From Psychrobacter sp. I-STPA10 (GTDB lineage: Bacteria; Pseudomonadota; Gammaproteobacteria; Pseudomonadales; Moraxellaceae), in contig NZ_VFYU01000023.1 in the NCBI RefSeq assembly GCF_021012795.1, forward strand, positions 1-39,683: 39,683 nucleotides of DNA. The letters run 5' to 3'. Each line of letters begins with the position of its first letter. The stretch's first letter is position 1. This document shows positions 27,069 to 35,769 of the stretch, in pieces. A model generated the notes under the pieces. It saw nothing but the letters and a program-made list of their open reading frames with translations. It made no database searches and had not been told where the DNA came from. The position numbers and the translations under genes were made by a program.

Positions 27069-28952
27069 TTAATGTAAATACTTATCTACTTTTTGCTCTG
27101 CCTTTTTATCCACCCACCAATAATCAATACCCACCGCATTATCAGGCAACTTCTCCGTGTGACGATATTGATCCCAATAAGCAACATTGGTCGCTGTTTG
27201 TGCCAGCATAGGTACTATATAATAGCCTGCCCGCAACAGCCGATCCAAAGATTTGGTATATAAGATAATCTCATCACGATTTTGAGCTTGTGCCAAACGC
27301 TCAACCACCGCATCAATGGCAGGATTTTTAATCCCTGCGCTATTTTGATTGCCAGTCTCATCTGCTGCCACGCTACCCCAATAAGCACTTTGTTCTGCGC
27401 CAGGTGACAAACTTTGAGCAAACACATCCACGATCATATCATAATCATAACTACGGGTACGCTCGAGATATTGTGGGGCATCGACACTGCGTATTTTGGC
27501 ATCAAATCCTAAGCGTTTTAGATTGCGAATATAAGACAACAATACTTGCGCCATACGCTCATCTTTGACCAGCAGCTCAATACGAGCACGCTTGCCATTG
27601 GGTTGATATAACTTCATGTCTTTATAATAAAATCCCGCATCTAAAAGCAGTTGGCGAGCACGCAACAACCCTTCACGATTAAAGCCATTGCCATCAGAGA
27701 CGGGTAAATGCCACTTGTTCAACACATCTTGCTGATACTCACTATCAGCATCTGCTATCAGCGGCTGCAATACGGCTCGTTCTTTGGCACTTGCTTGTCC
27801 TGTTGCCTCTAATTCTGAACCAAAAAAATAACTTTGTGGATACTGATACTGCCCATAAAACATGGTCTTATTGATCCATGCAAAGTCAAAGGCAGCCGTT
27901 AATGCTTGACGCACTTTGATGTCTTGAAAAAGTGGACGCCGCAAATTCATCACCAAGCCTTGCAGCGGTGCAGGATTCTTAGTGGTGATGGATTCTTTTA
28001 TAATCATACCTGCCTGCATGGCAGGAAAATTATAGGCAGTTGCCCAGTTTTGTGACTTGCTCTCTTGACGAAACAAATACTGCCCTGCTTTAAAGCCTTC
28101 AAAGGCGACTTCATCACTAAGATAATAGACGTATTTAATCATATCAAAGTTATAACGCCCTTGATTCACTGGCAAATCTTTACCCCAATAATTAGGATCT
28201 CGAGCATAAGTTACCGACTGCCCTGGCTCTACACTTGCTAACTGATAAGGGCCACTGCCCATTAATGGGGTCAAACTCAAGGTTTCAAAGTTTTTATCAA
28301 TAGATGATTTTGCAAATACAGGAAACTGCCCAACGAGCAGCAATGCTTCTTTATTATCATCAGAAACAAAAGTGAACTTAACGCGGTATTTATCCAGTGT
28401 TTGTATCTCTTTAATATCACCCAAATAACCGCGAATAAACATTGGTCCTTTAGTAAGAAGGGCATCGAAAGTTGCTTTAACATCGGCACTGGTCACTGGT
28501 GTGCCGTCCCAAAATTTTGCCTTGGGATTGACATGGTAAATCACCCAGCTAGGATCTTCGGTATCATAAGTCACCTGACTAGCAAGCTGCGGATACATAG
28601 TAAAGGCTTCATTTAATGAACCTGTCATCAAAGTATCGTATAAATAATCCGTCCCCGCCATCGGTACACCTGTGGTCATCCATTTATTGGCAGAGTTAAA
28701 CGTACCAGTAGCAGCCATCGACAATACGCCACCTTTAGGTGCTTGTGGATTGGCATAAGGCATGTAGGCGTTATCAGCATATTGCGCCGTACTATTATGC
28801 GCTAAAGTAGTACGTGTCACTACCTCAGCCTGTGACGGCATCGCTAACATTGCTATTGCCGTAACCAACACCGCCCAAGCTTGTGCTTTTTTATCAGCAG
28901 ACTTAGCAACTGACTGTATTGGCTTAGGTCGTACGCCATTAAATAAAAACAT
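27069..28952 (-). CDS. yejA: peptide/microcin C-binding protein YejA
   Basis: The 627-residue periplasmic solute-binding protein belongs to family 5. It has a signal peptide after a longish N-region (hydrophobic about 26-40, cleavage near PSQA at about 42), then the two-lobed binding domain with QALTAAFDFAWINKTMFYGQ and SYFFGSELEATG, which match the YejA branch. It delivers oligopeptides to YejBE. Upstream of the ATG a better-placed ribosome-binding site (AAGGAATT) serves a two-codon frame, ATG-TCA-TAG, that ends 3 bases before the yejA start. The transporter operon order here is yejA-gloB-yejB-yejE. Confidence 0.9.
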   Translation of the reverse strand: MFLFNGVRPKPIQSVAKSADKKAQAWAVLVTAIAMLAMPSQAEVVTRTTLAHNSTAQYADNAYMPYANPQAPKGGVLSMAATGTFNSANKWMTTGVPMAGTDYLYDTLMTGSLNEAFTMYPQLASQVTYDTEDPSWVIYHVNPKAKFWDGTPVTSADVKATFDALLTKGPMFIRGYLGDIKEIQTLDKYRVKFTFVSDDNKEALLLVGQFPVFAKSSIDKNFETLSLTPLMGSGPYQLASVEPGQSVTYARDPNYWGKDLPVNQGRYNFDMIKYVYYLSDEVAFEGFKAGQYLFRQESKSQNWATAYNFPAMQAGMIIKESITTKNPAPLQGLVMNLRRPLFQDIKVRQALTAAFDFAWINKTMFYGQYQYPQSYFFGSELEATGQASAKERAVLQPLIADADSEYQQDVLNKWHLPVSDGNGFNREGLLRARQLLLDAGFYYKDMKLYQPNGKRARIELLVKDERMAQVLLSYIRNLKRLGFDAKIRSVDAPQYLERTRSYDYDMIVDVFAQSLSPGAEQSAYWGSVAADETGNQNSAGIKNPAIDAVVERLAQAQNRDEIILYTKSLDRLLRAGYYIVPMLAQTATNVAYWDQYRHTEKLPDNAVGIDYWWVDKKAEQKVDKYLH

Positions 28953-29075
28953 AACCTATGACATAATTCCTTTTATAGTGATCATCCGTATATTTAGCAA
29001 GCTAATCAGCCATACTAAATACTAACTACCAAGCCATAACCATTCAACAAAATTTATTAAGTTTATTAAGTATAA

Positions 29076-30188
29076 TTAGGCATGATTTTTTTCAAACTGC
29101 TGCATAAACTCAATCAACGCCTCTACCGACTCTAGGCTGACCGCATTATAAATGCTTGCCCGCATACCACCCACATCACGATGACCTTTTAGATTGAGCA
29201 ATCCTGCTTCCTCGGCTTGTTGTAAAAATAGCTTATCCAAACTGGCATCAGCTAGAGTAAATGGCACATTCATAATAGAACGATAGTCTTTAACAACAGG
29301 ATTTTGATAAAAGTCACTGTTATCAATAGCTGCATAAAGTCGCTCGGCTTTTTGATGATTGACTTTGGCAATGGCTTCCACCCCACCTTGCTCTTGTAAC
29401 CAGTCAAATACCAATCCTGCCAAATACCATGAATAAGTAGCAGGCGTATTAGACATCGAGCCTTTTTCTGCCATGTGTTTGTAGTTTAATAAGGTTGGAC
29501 ACCACTGACTGGCACGATCCAATAACGACTCATGAATAATCACAATCACCAAACCAGCAGGACCAATATTTTTTTGTGAGCCTGCGTAAATCATACCAAA
29601 CTTAGACACATCAATAGGGGCTGATAAGATACAAGAGGACATATCTGCAACCAATGGCACAGCCACTTGTGGGGGTTCAGTTATCTGCACTCCATGTATG
29701 GTCTCATTAGCACAGTAGTGAAAATATGCCGCATCAGGGGTTAATTGCCAGTCGGCACGATCTGGTACAGTAGTAAAGTTGCTGTCTTTACTCGTTGCCA
29801 CTTCATTAACCTGACCAAGTCCTAGCTCGGCATAACGCTTAGCTTCTTTAAACGCTTTGCCAGACCATGCGCCTGTAGTCAGATAATCGCCTGTACCACC
29901 CATCAATAAATTTAGCGGAATGGCAGAAAACTGCAAGCTAGCCCCACCCTGCAAGAACAGCACTTTATAATCATCAGGAATCTGCATCAACGAGCGTAGT
30001 TTTTGCTCCGCCATCTCTGCTACGCCGACATAATCACTACTGCGATGGCTCATCTCCATAATAGATAAGCCTTTGCCTTGCCAATCAAGCATCTCAGATT
30101 GTGCTTTTGCTAATACTTGCGTGGGCATGGCAGCAGGGCCTGCACAGAAGTTATGTAAACGATGCAATTCACTTGGTTTTGTAGTCAT
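29076..30188 (-). CDS. serC: phosphoserine aminotransferase
   Basis: The 370-residue class V PLP aminotransferase carries NFCAGPAA near residues 13-20, GGASLQFSAIP near 81-91 and the PLP-binding Lys in GSQKNIGPAG at about 206. It converts 3-phosphohydroxypyruvate to phosphoserine (serine synthesis) and acts in pyridoxal phosphate synthesis. GAGAAAATC precedes the ATG. The length is normal. The upstream gene on the same strand is separated by 159 bases that carry a MITE-like repeat. Confidence 0.96.
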   Translation of the reverse strand: MTTKPSELHRLHNFCAGPAAMPTQVLAKAQSEMLDWQGKGLSIMEMSHRSSDYVGVAEMAEQKLRSLMQIPDDYKVLFLQGGASLQFSAIPLNLLMGGTGDYLTTGAWSGKAFKEAKRYAELGLGQVNEVATSKDSNFTTVPDRADWQLTPDAAYFHYCANETIHGVQITEPPQVAVPLVADMSSCILSAPIDVSKFGMIYAGSQKNIGPAGLVIVIIHESLLDRASQWCPTLLNYKHMAEKGSMSNTPATYSWYLAGLVFDWLQEQGGVEAIAKVNHQKAERLYAAIDNSDFYQNPVVKDYRSIMNVPFTLADASLDKLFLQQAEEAGLLNLKGHRDVGGMRASIYNAVSLESVEALIEFMQQFEKNHA

Positions 30189-30242
30189 GATTTTCTCACA
30201 AATTAAAAGTAGCGTTAGACAATAAAATTAATTGGATTATTA

Positions 30243-30340
30243 GGGTCTGTTGAACTTTCACCCCGTCAGGCTAATATCCATAAGGGATACAGCTATTTTT
30301 TACTTTTATGTAAAAATTAAGATGAGTGTTCAACACACTC
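30243..30340. mobile_element. possible MITE remnant, about 98 bp
   Basis: GGGTCTGTTGAAC (30243-30255) and GTTCAACACACTC (30328-30340) are inverted repeats with 11 of 13 matches. TA flanks each side. There is no coding capacity. The right arm also forms a small hairpin (GAGTGT-TCAAC-ACACTC) just after the upstream gene's stop, so part of the signal may be a terminator stem. Confidence 0.35.
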
Positions 30341-30347
30341 TACAACT

Positions 30348-31280
30348 TTACAAACAATCAGTATGGGTAGAATTTGATAACAGCAATTGCCACAATTGGC
30401 GTTTTTTACCACCATCTGCCAACATCTCAGTTAATTGTGGCACACGCACCAACCGCTCATGCTCCAACCCTTTTGGTAGGGGGGTCAAAGCAGCCACCCG
30501 TTTATTATCATCCTGAGCGATACAAAATACAAATCCTGCCAAACTGGCGTTTGCCAGCTCAACATTTTGCATCCCCTGACAGATAGGAAAACTTAAACTT
30601 TGCTCAGTTAATGATATAGAGGTAATGATATTACGCCAAAGCGGTAGTGTCGAACCTTGATGTAAATGCTGACTGTCTACCAGCAGTACCCAATCTGCAA
30701 AGCCCACACCGAGCAAAGTAAAGGCTTCAATATATTGCTCTACCACAGGCAGCTTTGCTGGTGTTTTTGTGATGACAGTTGATGTCTTTGTAGTCGTCTG
30801 TTTAATTTTTTCAAGAATTTCTTTGGTAAAGTCTTTTTTGGTGCCTTGTTTTGTATCTTGCTTGATATCTTGTTTTATCGTGTGTTTTGCAATTTGATTT
30901 GGCTGTAACCCATCTTGATTGACACGATTTTGAGCAAGGCTATTTTGAGTAATATTACTTTCAGTAATACTATTTTCAGCAATGTCTTTTTGACTGACTT
31001 GATTTTGTGCTAAATCAGTCACAGATATCGAATCTTGTACTAAATTGTTATCTTGCCTTTTTTTATCATAATTAATAGGTGATATGGGTCTGTGTTTAGC
31101 ATTTTGCTGATTATCGCTGTGCTTATTTGAGTGTCGATACTGCGTCATATCCTCAGAAATATGCACCGTCTTGGTACTACGTCCCACCCAGCACTCTATA
31201 CCCATCATATTTAAGATATGACGCTGCTGTATCTGCTGCACGTTGATGGCAGTGATGTTTGGCTTTGACGCTATACTCAT
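30348..31280 (-). CDS. unknown protein with pentad repeats; possible DNA polymerase III psi-like subunit
   Basis: The 310-residue cytoplasmic protein has three parts. The N-terminal 35 residues end in RHILNMMGIECWVGRS, which resembles the start of HolD (psi). The middle has a disordered Gln/Asn-rich region with about ten successive five-residue units (88-137), each with Leu, Ile or Val at one place. The C-terminal domain (about 165-310) includes WVLLVDSQHL and ends KKRQLWQLLLSN. The pseudomonad psi subunit is known to be larger and cryptic in sequence, so a psi-like role (clamp-loader and chi contact) is a hypothesis only. serC follows on the same strand. Confidence 0.5.
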   Translation of the reverse strand: MSIASKPNITAINVQQIQQRHILNMMGIECWVGRSTKTVHISEDMTQYRHSNKHSDNQQNAKHRPISPINYDKKRQDNNLVQDSISVTDLAQNQVSQKDIAENSITESNITQNSLAQNRVNQDGLQPNQIAKHTIKQDIKQDTKQGTKKDFTKEILEKIKQTTTKTSTVITKTPAKLPVVEQYIEAFTLLGVGFADWVLLVDSQHLHQGSTLPLWRNIITSISLTEQSLSFPICQGMQNVELANASLAGFVFCIAQDDNKRVAALTPLPKGLEHERLVRVPQLTEMLADGGKKRQLWQLLLSNSTHTDCL

Positions 31281-31620
31281 GACTGTCTCAAAATGATATA
31301 TTACTTAACACTGGTCTTAAATATGATATCTATAAAAAATATAGTACCTTCAAACGATTCATTAGCTAGTCCCTAACGTAACGCTTAGTATAACACTGAA
31401 AATCATCACGCTCCTACCTACTATTGATATACCTATATCTCAATTTATGACTGTATCACAATTGCATTTGATACCCTCAACCCTACCGTTTGAAATTTAT
31501 TAATAAGAAAAGTTAACAAAAATTTGCAAAAATGTAACTTTTACTTTATAAACATGTTTCAATAAATTTAAATGTATTTTATTGCAAAATTTAATTTTAA
31601 GAAAATCAAGGAAATCTTTT

Positions 31621-32508
31621 ATGCAGTCTCATATCAAACTTCTTACCCTATCTACATCACTTTGCGTTTTAGGTAGCATTGCGCTAACAGGTTGTAACAA
31701 CCATAAAGCCATTCCTACCGTTAATGTGGCTACTACTATGCCAACGATTGATGCAGCGACTGCCTCTGATCCTACCATAGAAGTTCATACCAATGCGCTG
31801 CATGAAACCGTGATTATTGATACTAAAAAACCATTGTGGTCTTATGCAGGTACAACAGGTCCTGCTTATTGGGGTGATGCTGCCTCACACTCACTTTGTA
31901 GTGAAGGAAAGCAGCAGTCTCCTGTCAATATTCAGCAAGTCAAAGCAGCCTCTGCTAGTGAGCCGATGACCAAGTATGGTCGTAGTGATTTAAATATTTT
32001 AAACAACCATCATACCGTTGTTTATACACCCACTGATGAGAACAATGTGGTGATGATTGATGGTGAGCAATATACCTTAAAACAATTCCACTATCATACC
32101 CCAAGTGAACACCAAATTGGTGGCAAAAACTTTCCTGCCGAAGTACATTTTGTCAATGCCAATGCCGCAGGCGATCTGGCAGTTATTGGAGTAATGCTCA
32201 ATCCAACAGGTGATAATGAAACGCTAGACGCCTTGCTAGCTGCCAGTATTGCCGCTACTGACCTAAACGATACGGTATTACTAAGAGATTTTGATATCAA
32301 TGGCTTGTTACCAAAAAATAGCCCTTACTACCACTATAGCGGTTCATTAACCACGCCACCATGCTCTGAGCAAGTACAATGGTATGTGATGGGTGAACCA
32401 TTGGCGGTATCACAACAAGAAGTTCAAATCATGATGCAACTATTCACGGGAAATAACCGCCCTGTAGAGCCACTAGGTGATCGTGAAATTGAGAAAGTTG
32501 GACAATAA
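31621..32508 (+). CDS. alpha-carbonic anhydrase lipoprotein
   Basis: The 295-residue alpha-class carbonic anhydrase interconverts CO2 and bicarbonate. A lipoprotein signal with LTGC (Cys25) is followed by a linker of about 45 residues and the enzyme domain. QFHYHTPSEH gives zinc ligands His157 and His159, AEVHFV gives the third at about 176, and SLTTPPCSE is the conserved substrate-pocket segment. Its Cys can pair with the Cys near residue 93. It is anchored in the envelope, facing the periplasm or surface. AAGGA 8 bases upstream fixes the ATG at 31621; the frame is open 13 codons further. A strong terminator follows. Confidence 0.95.
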   Translation: MQSHIKLLTLSTSLCVLGSIALTGCNNHKAIPTVNVATTMPTIDAATASDPTIEVHTNALHETVIIDTKKPLWSYAGTTGPAYWGDAASHSLCSEGKQQSPVNIQQVKAASASEPMTKYGRSDLNILNNHHTVVYTPTDENNVVMIDGEQYTLKQFHYHTPSEHQIGGKNFPAEVHFVNANAAGDLAVIGVMLNPTGDNETLDALLAASIAATDLNDTVLLRDFDINGLLPKNSPYYHYSGSLTTPPCSEQVQWYVMGEPLAVSQQEVQIMMQLFTGNNRPVEPLGDREIEKVGQ

Positions 32509-32555
32509 CCAACAATGTTAGCAAAATTGATTTACCGCTAATATAAATACATGAC

Positions 32556-32584
32556 AAAAAAGACCCTAAGTTGGGTCTTTTTTT
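32556..32584 (+). terminator. intrinsic terminator of the carbonic anhydrase gene
   Basis: AAAAAAGACCC, a 6-base loop and GGGTCTTTTTT form a stem with a T-tract, about 48 bases after the stop. Confidence 0.93.
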
Positions 32585-33278
32585 ATATTTTAAAGCCATC
32601 GTTAATTCTTGATTAAGTATTTTTTTAAAATTTACAAAAGAGTTATGCCTAGAATTGATATTCATAAATCAACTAAGATAAATCAATACCAACCTAGCCT
32701 TGATATAAAAGCGTAGCTTAAATCCATTTCTTCTACTCTTCTACTACGCAGGCATCGCCTTTGTCTTGCAATCTTTAAGCAAAGCTATGTCATTACTGCT
32801 AAAGTTCTTTATACTTTTATATTTAATTTTTCCCATAGCCCAAAATATTTATTTATTCATATAATTTAATTAAGTAGCAATTTATTTTAGAGCACTTATA
32901 CGATAAAATTTATTTTTACTCTAACATTTCAAAGAAAATATTTTTAGAAAATAAGTATGCTATAGTCAATTCAAGATAATACTGTTACAAGGAAAACGAG
33001 CGAAGGTGTACAAGTAGTACTGCGAGCGAGTTTGACGACGTAACAGTTTTGTATTGAGCCGACTATATTATTTTTATCTCTAAAACAGTAGTTGGAAAGC
33101 TCACTTAAACTAGCCGCACAGAAAGCATCATGTTTTCTCCAAATTTTATTCGAGAAATAATATTATTAAAATCAAGATTATCTATTATAAACTTCTTGTA
33201 TGATCAATTTTTTCCACTCGATTGATATGAGTTTATAAACCAGTCTTAGCATTCATCGTAGATTAATCCAGATGATAT
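32585..33278. other. AT-rich gene-poor region at the edge of the accessory island
   Basis: I see no credible gene in these roughly 700 bases. The recognisable structure is the MITE-like element at 32961-33067. The rest is AT-rich with frequent stops in all frames. Confidence 0.5.
32961..33067. mobile_element. 107-bp MITE-like element
   Basis: Imperfect 28-base terminal inverted repeats (22 of 28 match) run from TATAGTC (32961) and to GACTATA (33067), and include ACTGTTAC and GTAACAGT. The interior is GC-richer than its surroundings and contains GAGCGA, a GTAC-AAGTA-GTAC hairpin and CGAGCGAG. The ends begin and finish with TATA, compatible with a duplicated TA target. No protein is encoded. 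Confidence 0.7.
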
Positions 33279-33782
33279 CTACTGTGTTTTTATATAGACT
33301 CTAAATATAGATCTACTATATCCTTTTACACCTAGACTTATATTGGTGACTAATTCTTTATTCTTTAGTGGTAATAATAGATACAAAACCGCTACCTTAT
33401 TTCCAGTATTAAGATAATGAGTAGTATTTTTAGGTAGCAAATTTAATGAATATATTTCGATAGGCTCAGTTTTACCACTATCAAACAGTACTTCTATCGT
33501 CTCTTCATCATCCATACCGATAACACTTTTTCCAGTGATTTCACCTACTTCCCAGCTATGTTTTATTGTTCCATTATGTATATTCTCTATCCATTGTTGG
33601 CTCCCATATAAACCAACGTTTGGACTCAAACCCATTTGAGACGAGCTGTCTAAAGACAATTTATGAGTTCTATTAAGTAAATTTAAATTTACCTTATCTA
33701 TTAAATAATCATAGACCTTTTTATATCCGTCTAGTATGAAATTAGATTCATCCCCTACTAAAAACTCTACATTAACATCCAC
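33279..33782 (-). CDS. hypothetical protein of the accessory island
   Basis: The 167-residue protein has no signal peptide. It looks like mixed alpha/beta with no motif I recognise, and the codon use is very AT-rich compared with the core genes. TTG and GTG start codons are adjacent; GGAG lies 7 bases before the GTG (33780-33782), which I chose. It lies in a run of small minus-strand genes next to the RHS remnant, so an immunity or accessory role is possible, but no homology is visible. Confidence 0.6.
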   Translation of the reverse strand: MDVNVEFLVGDESNFILDGYKKVYDYLIDKVNLNLLNRTHKLSLDSSSQMGLSPNVGLYGSQQWIENIHNGTIKHSWEVGEITGKSVIGMDDEETIEVLFDSGKTEPIEIYSLNLLPKNTTHYLNTGNKVAVLYLLLPLKNKELVTNISLGVKGYSRSIFRVYIKTQ

Positions 33783-34066
33783 CAACCTTCTCCAATTTTA
33801 ATTCTCTTTAAGCTTTACATTAGGGTTTCTAGGAGAAATTAAGACACGTTTAATTCTAGTATTAAACCAAACTCTAGCAGGTTTTTATTATCTCCCAAAT
33901 TGAGAGCTACGGATTTGACAGCATAGGTCATTTTTATTGAGGTTAAAATTTTACTTTAAGTAAAGCCTGTTAAATTGACATTAATTCAAAAACTTTCACT
34001 CATCCTTGCTCAACACAAACTTACGGTTATAATATTCATTTTCATTCAGTTTATTAGAATGATATA

Positions 34067-34462
34067 TTATTCATCAGTCTTAAAAACTCCATTCACTGGT
34101 TTAAGCTCTAAAGTACCGTTTAAATGTAAATAACTACCATCAAAAACTGCAATTTTATTTGCATCCCACTTTTTCATCTTAGCATACTCATGTATGGGTA
34201 TACTTTGTTGATCAACTGAGATAAACAAGTCGAACAAATCATCAATAATCACATCCCCTGTAGAATCATTGTATACAATACAGTGGTAACGATAATTCTG
34301 TTCAGTAGGGTTACAATCATACCAAAACCCACCATCAATGCCACCTTGCCAAAATGCCGATTCAGGTATATTTTGGTGTTTTTCTGGTGCTTTAACTTCT
34401 TGGTTATTATTACAGCTAGTCATACAGATCATTAAAGTCAAATAAGCTAATATTTTATGCAC
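34067..34462 (-). CDS. small lipoprotein of the accessory island
   Basis: The 131-residue protein has a lipoprotein signal with MTSC (Cys17 from the chosen start), followed by a polar mature domain with an acidic central stretch (DVIIDDLFDLF) and two Cys (YDCNP and YHCIV) that may pair. I chose a GTG start (34460-34462) because AAGGA lies 7 bases upstream. A TTG two codons earlier would sit one base from it. Envelope-anchored immunity proteins exist in toxin loci, and the location here suggests that, but no family was recognised. Confidence 0.65.
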   Translation of the reverse strand: MHKILAYLTLMICMTSCNNNQEVKAPEKHQNIPESAFWQGGIDGGFWYDCNPTEQNYRYHCIVYNDSTGDVIIDDLFDLFISVDQQSIPIHEYAKMKKWDANKIAVFDGSYLHLNGTLELKPVNGVFKTDE

Positions 34463-34720
34463 TGACAAATCCTTCTTCCTTATTTAAGTATACATACGCA
34501 TATTGTAACCCCCCCCATCTTTTTAACAGCTGGATATTAGGCATGAGTTAGCGTGCCTAATTACGCAAGTCAAGTGGACAGAAGATTTAAGATGGTTGGA
34601 TTTTGGGTGGATTAGTGCATATTTTAGGGGCTAGCGTTCTATTATGAGTAGCGTCGTAAATGAATGATTGCTATCAGGTATTACAAACCCTATCCAATCT
34701 ATGGGTTAACACCATAAAAC

Positions 34721-35116
34721 TTAAAAGCTATTGTGATGTCTTGCTTCTTGCAAATAACTTAGATTATCTAGCCAGTCAACATCTTCTAAGAATCTAGCAT
34801 TTTTTAATGCTTTTTCAAAAGCAATATCTAGTTGTAAAGCCTTCTTGCTAGTTAAAAAATGAAATATTTCACAAGCTCCCGGCCAATTTAAATCCATAAT
34901 CCATTGCAATAAATAGTAATAAACTTGATCCAGATACTTATCATCAAGAGAGCAAATCACCATAGCAGATTTCTGCCAATAAGATTTAATAGATGGCATA
35001 ATCAAACATTCAACTGATATGGTCTCTGTCTCAACTAGCCTAATAAATTCATCAATGAAGTCTGTTTTAATAATCTCATCAGCGTCAGTTTTTAATTTTA
35101 TAAAATTTTTTTTCAT
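34721..35116 (-). CDS. DUF5071-like protein, probable immunity protein
   Basis: This helical 131-residue protein has YYLLQWIMDLNWPGACEIFHFL at about residues 67-88. The pattern resembles the W-x-x-D-x-N-W-P-G core of DUF5071. Such small acidic helical proteins occur often as immunity-type genes near polymorphic toxins. No signal peptide. AGGCG before the ATG is a fair ribosome-binding site. It lies two genes downstream of the RHS remnant on the same strand. The family call is from memory of the motif and needs a profile search. Confidence 0.55.
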   Translation of the reverse strand: MKKNFIKLKTDADEIIKTDFIDEFIRLVETETISVECLIMPSIKSYWQKSAMVICSLDDKYLDQVYYYLLQWIMDLNWPGACEIFHFLTSKKALQLDIAFEKALKNARFLEDVDWLDNLSYLQEARHHNSF

Positions 35117-35184
35117 AATTTCGCCTATGCCTATATTCTAGGATTTGATTACTGTATTCAGAAGTTTTATCGTTGGGGTTTGGG

Positions 35185-35727
35185 TCAGGTTCTTTGAGGA
35201 TATAAGATTTGATTACTGACCTTTATAACATCTTTACACCACTGTGATAACTCTTCATTTTTCGCATTAACTGCGATTTCATAATATAGGCTTTCTAAAG
35301 CTCTGAAATTCTCAATATCCCATAGTATATCAAGAATATTACTTGCTACTTTCTCATCTTGAGGCCAGTATAACTTAATATAATTAATAAAATATTCTCT
35401 AACAGCATCTAAGGTTCCCGAATATTTTAGAACCCAACTAATCCATAATCTATTCTCAGGTTGATTTTTGAATGCTTGTAAGAAGCTATCTACTAAAGAT
35501 AACGCTAGATCATTCCAATATACTTCTGATTTTGCTACGGACTGATCTAATATTTTTGCTTTTTTAATAAAAAAATGAATATGTAATTCTAAATCTTGAT
35601 AGTATTCTTCATCACCTTCAACCAAGCTTCTCTCAATAATATACTTAGATGCCGTACGTGCATACTCAGAGATTTCTAGATCATTATGATAGCAAGCCTC
35701 TAAAATTTTATTAGCGAAATTTTGCAT
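35185..35727 (-). CDS. helical protein next to RHS toxin end, probable immunity protein
   Basis: The 180-residue all-helical acidic protein has no signal peptide or membrane segment. Repeated helix pairs with aromatic and Asp/Glu residues suggest a HEAT-like arrangement. AGGAAAT upstream supports the ATG. It starts 42 bases after the RHS stop on the same strand, the classic position of the cognate immunity gene. That role is inferred from position only. Confidence 0.6.
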   Translation of the reverse strand: MQNFANKILEACYHNDLEISEYARTASKYIIERSLVEGDEEYYQDLELHIHFFIKKAKILDQSVAKSEVYWNDLALSLVDSFLQAFKNQPENRLWISWVLKYSGTLDAVREYFINYIKLYWPQDEKVASNILDILWDIENFRALESLYYEIAVNAKNEELSQWCKDVIKVSNQILYPQRT

Positions 35728-35769
35728 AGGTAAATTTCCTATTGTTTAAAATGTGTACCCTTATTAATC

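Noticed and set aside
32444..32665. 73-codon minus-strand open frame overlapping the end of the carbonic anhydrase gene
   Set aside because: It crosses the terminator at 32556-32584 and the coding end of the anhydrase; no protein-like pattern.
34509..34516. run of eight C in the island
   Set aside because: It is intergenic, about 40 bases from the nearest start codon. I considered phase variation, but no promoter spacing or frame depends on it in a way I can show.
34538..34560. TAGGCA/TGCCTA inverted repeat between island genes
   Set aside because: Six-base arms with a 10-base loop are too weak to call a terminator or mobile end.
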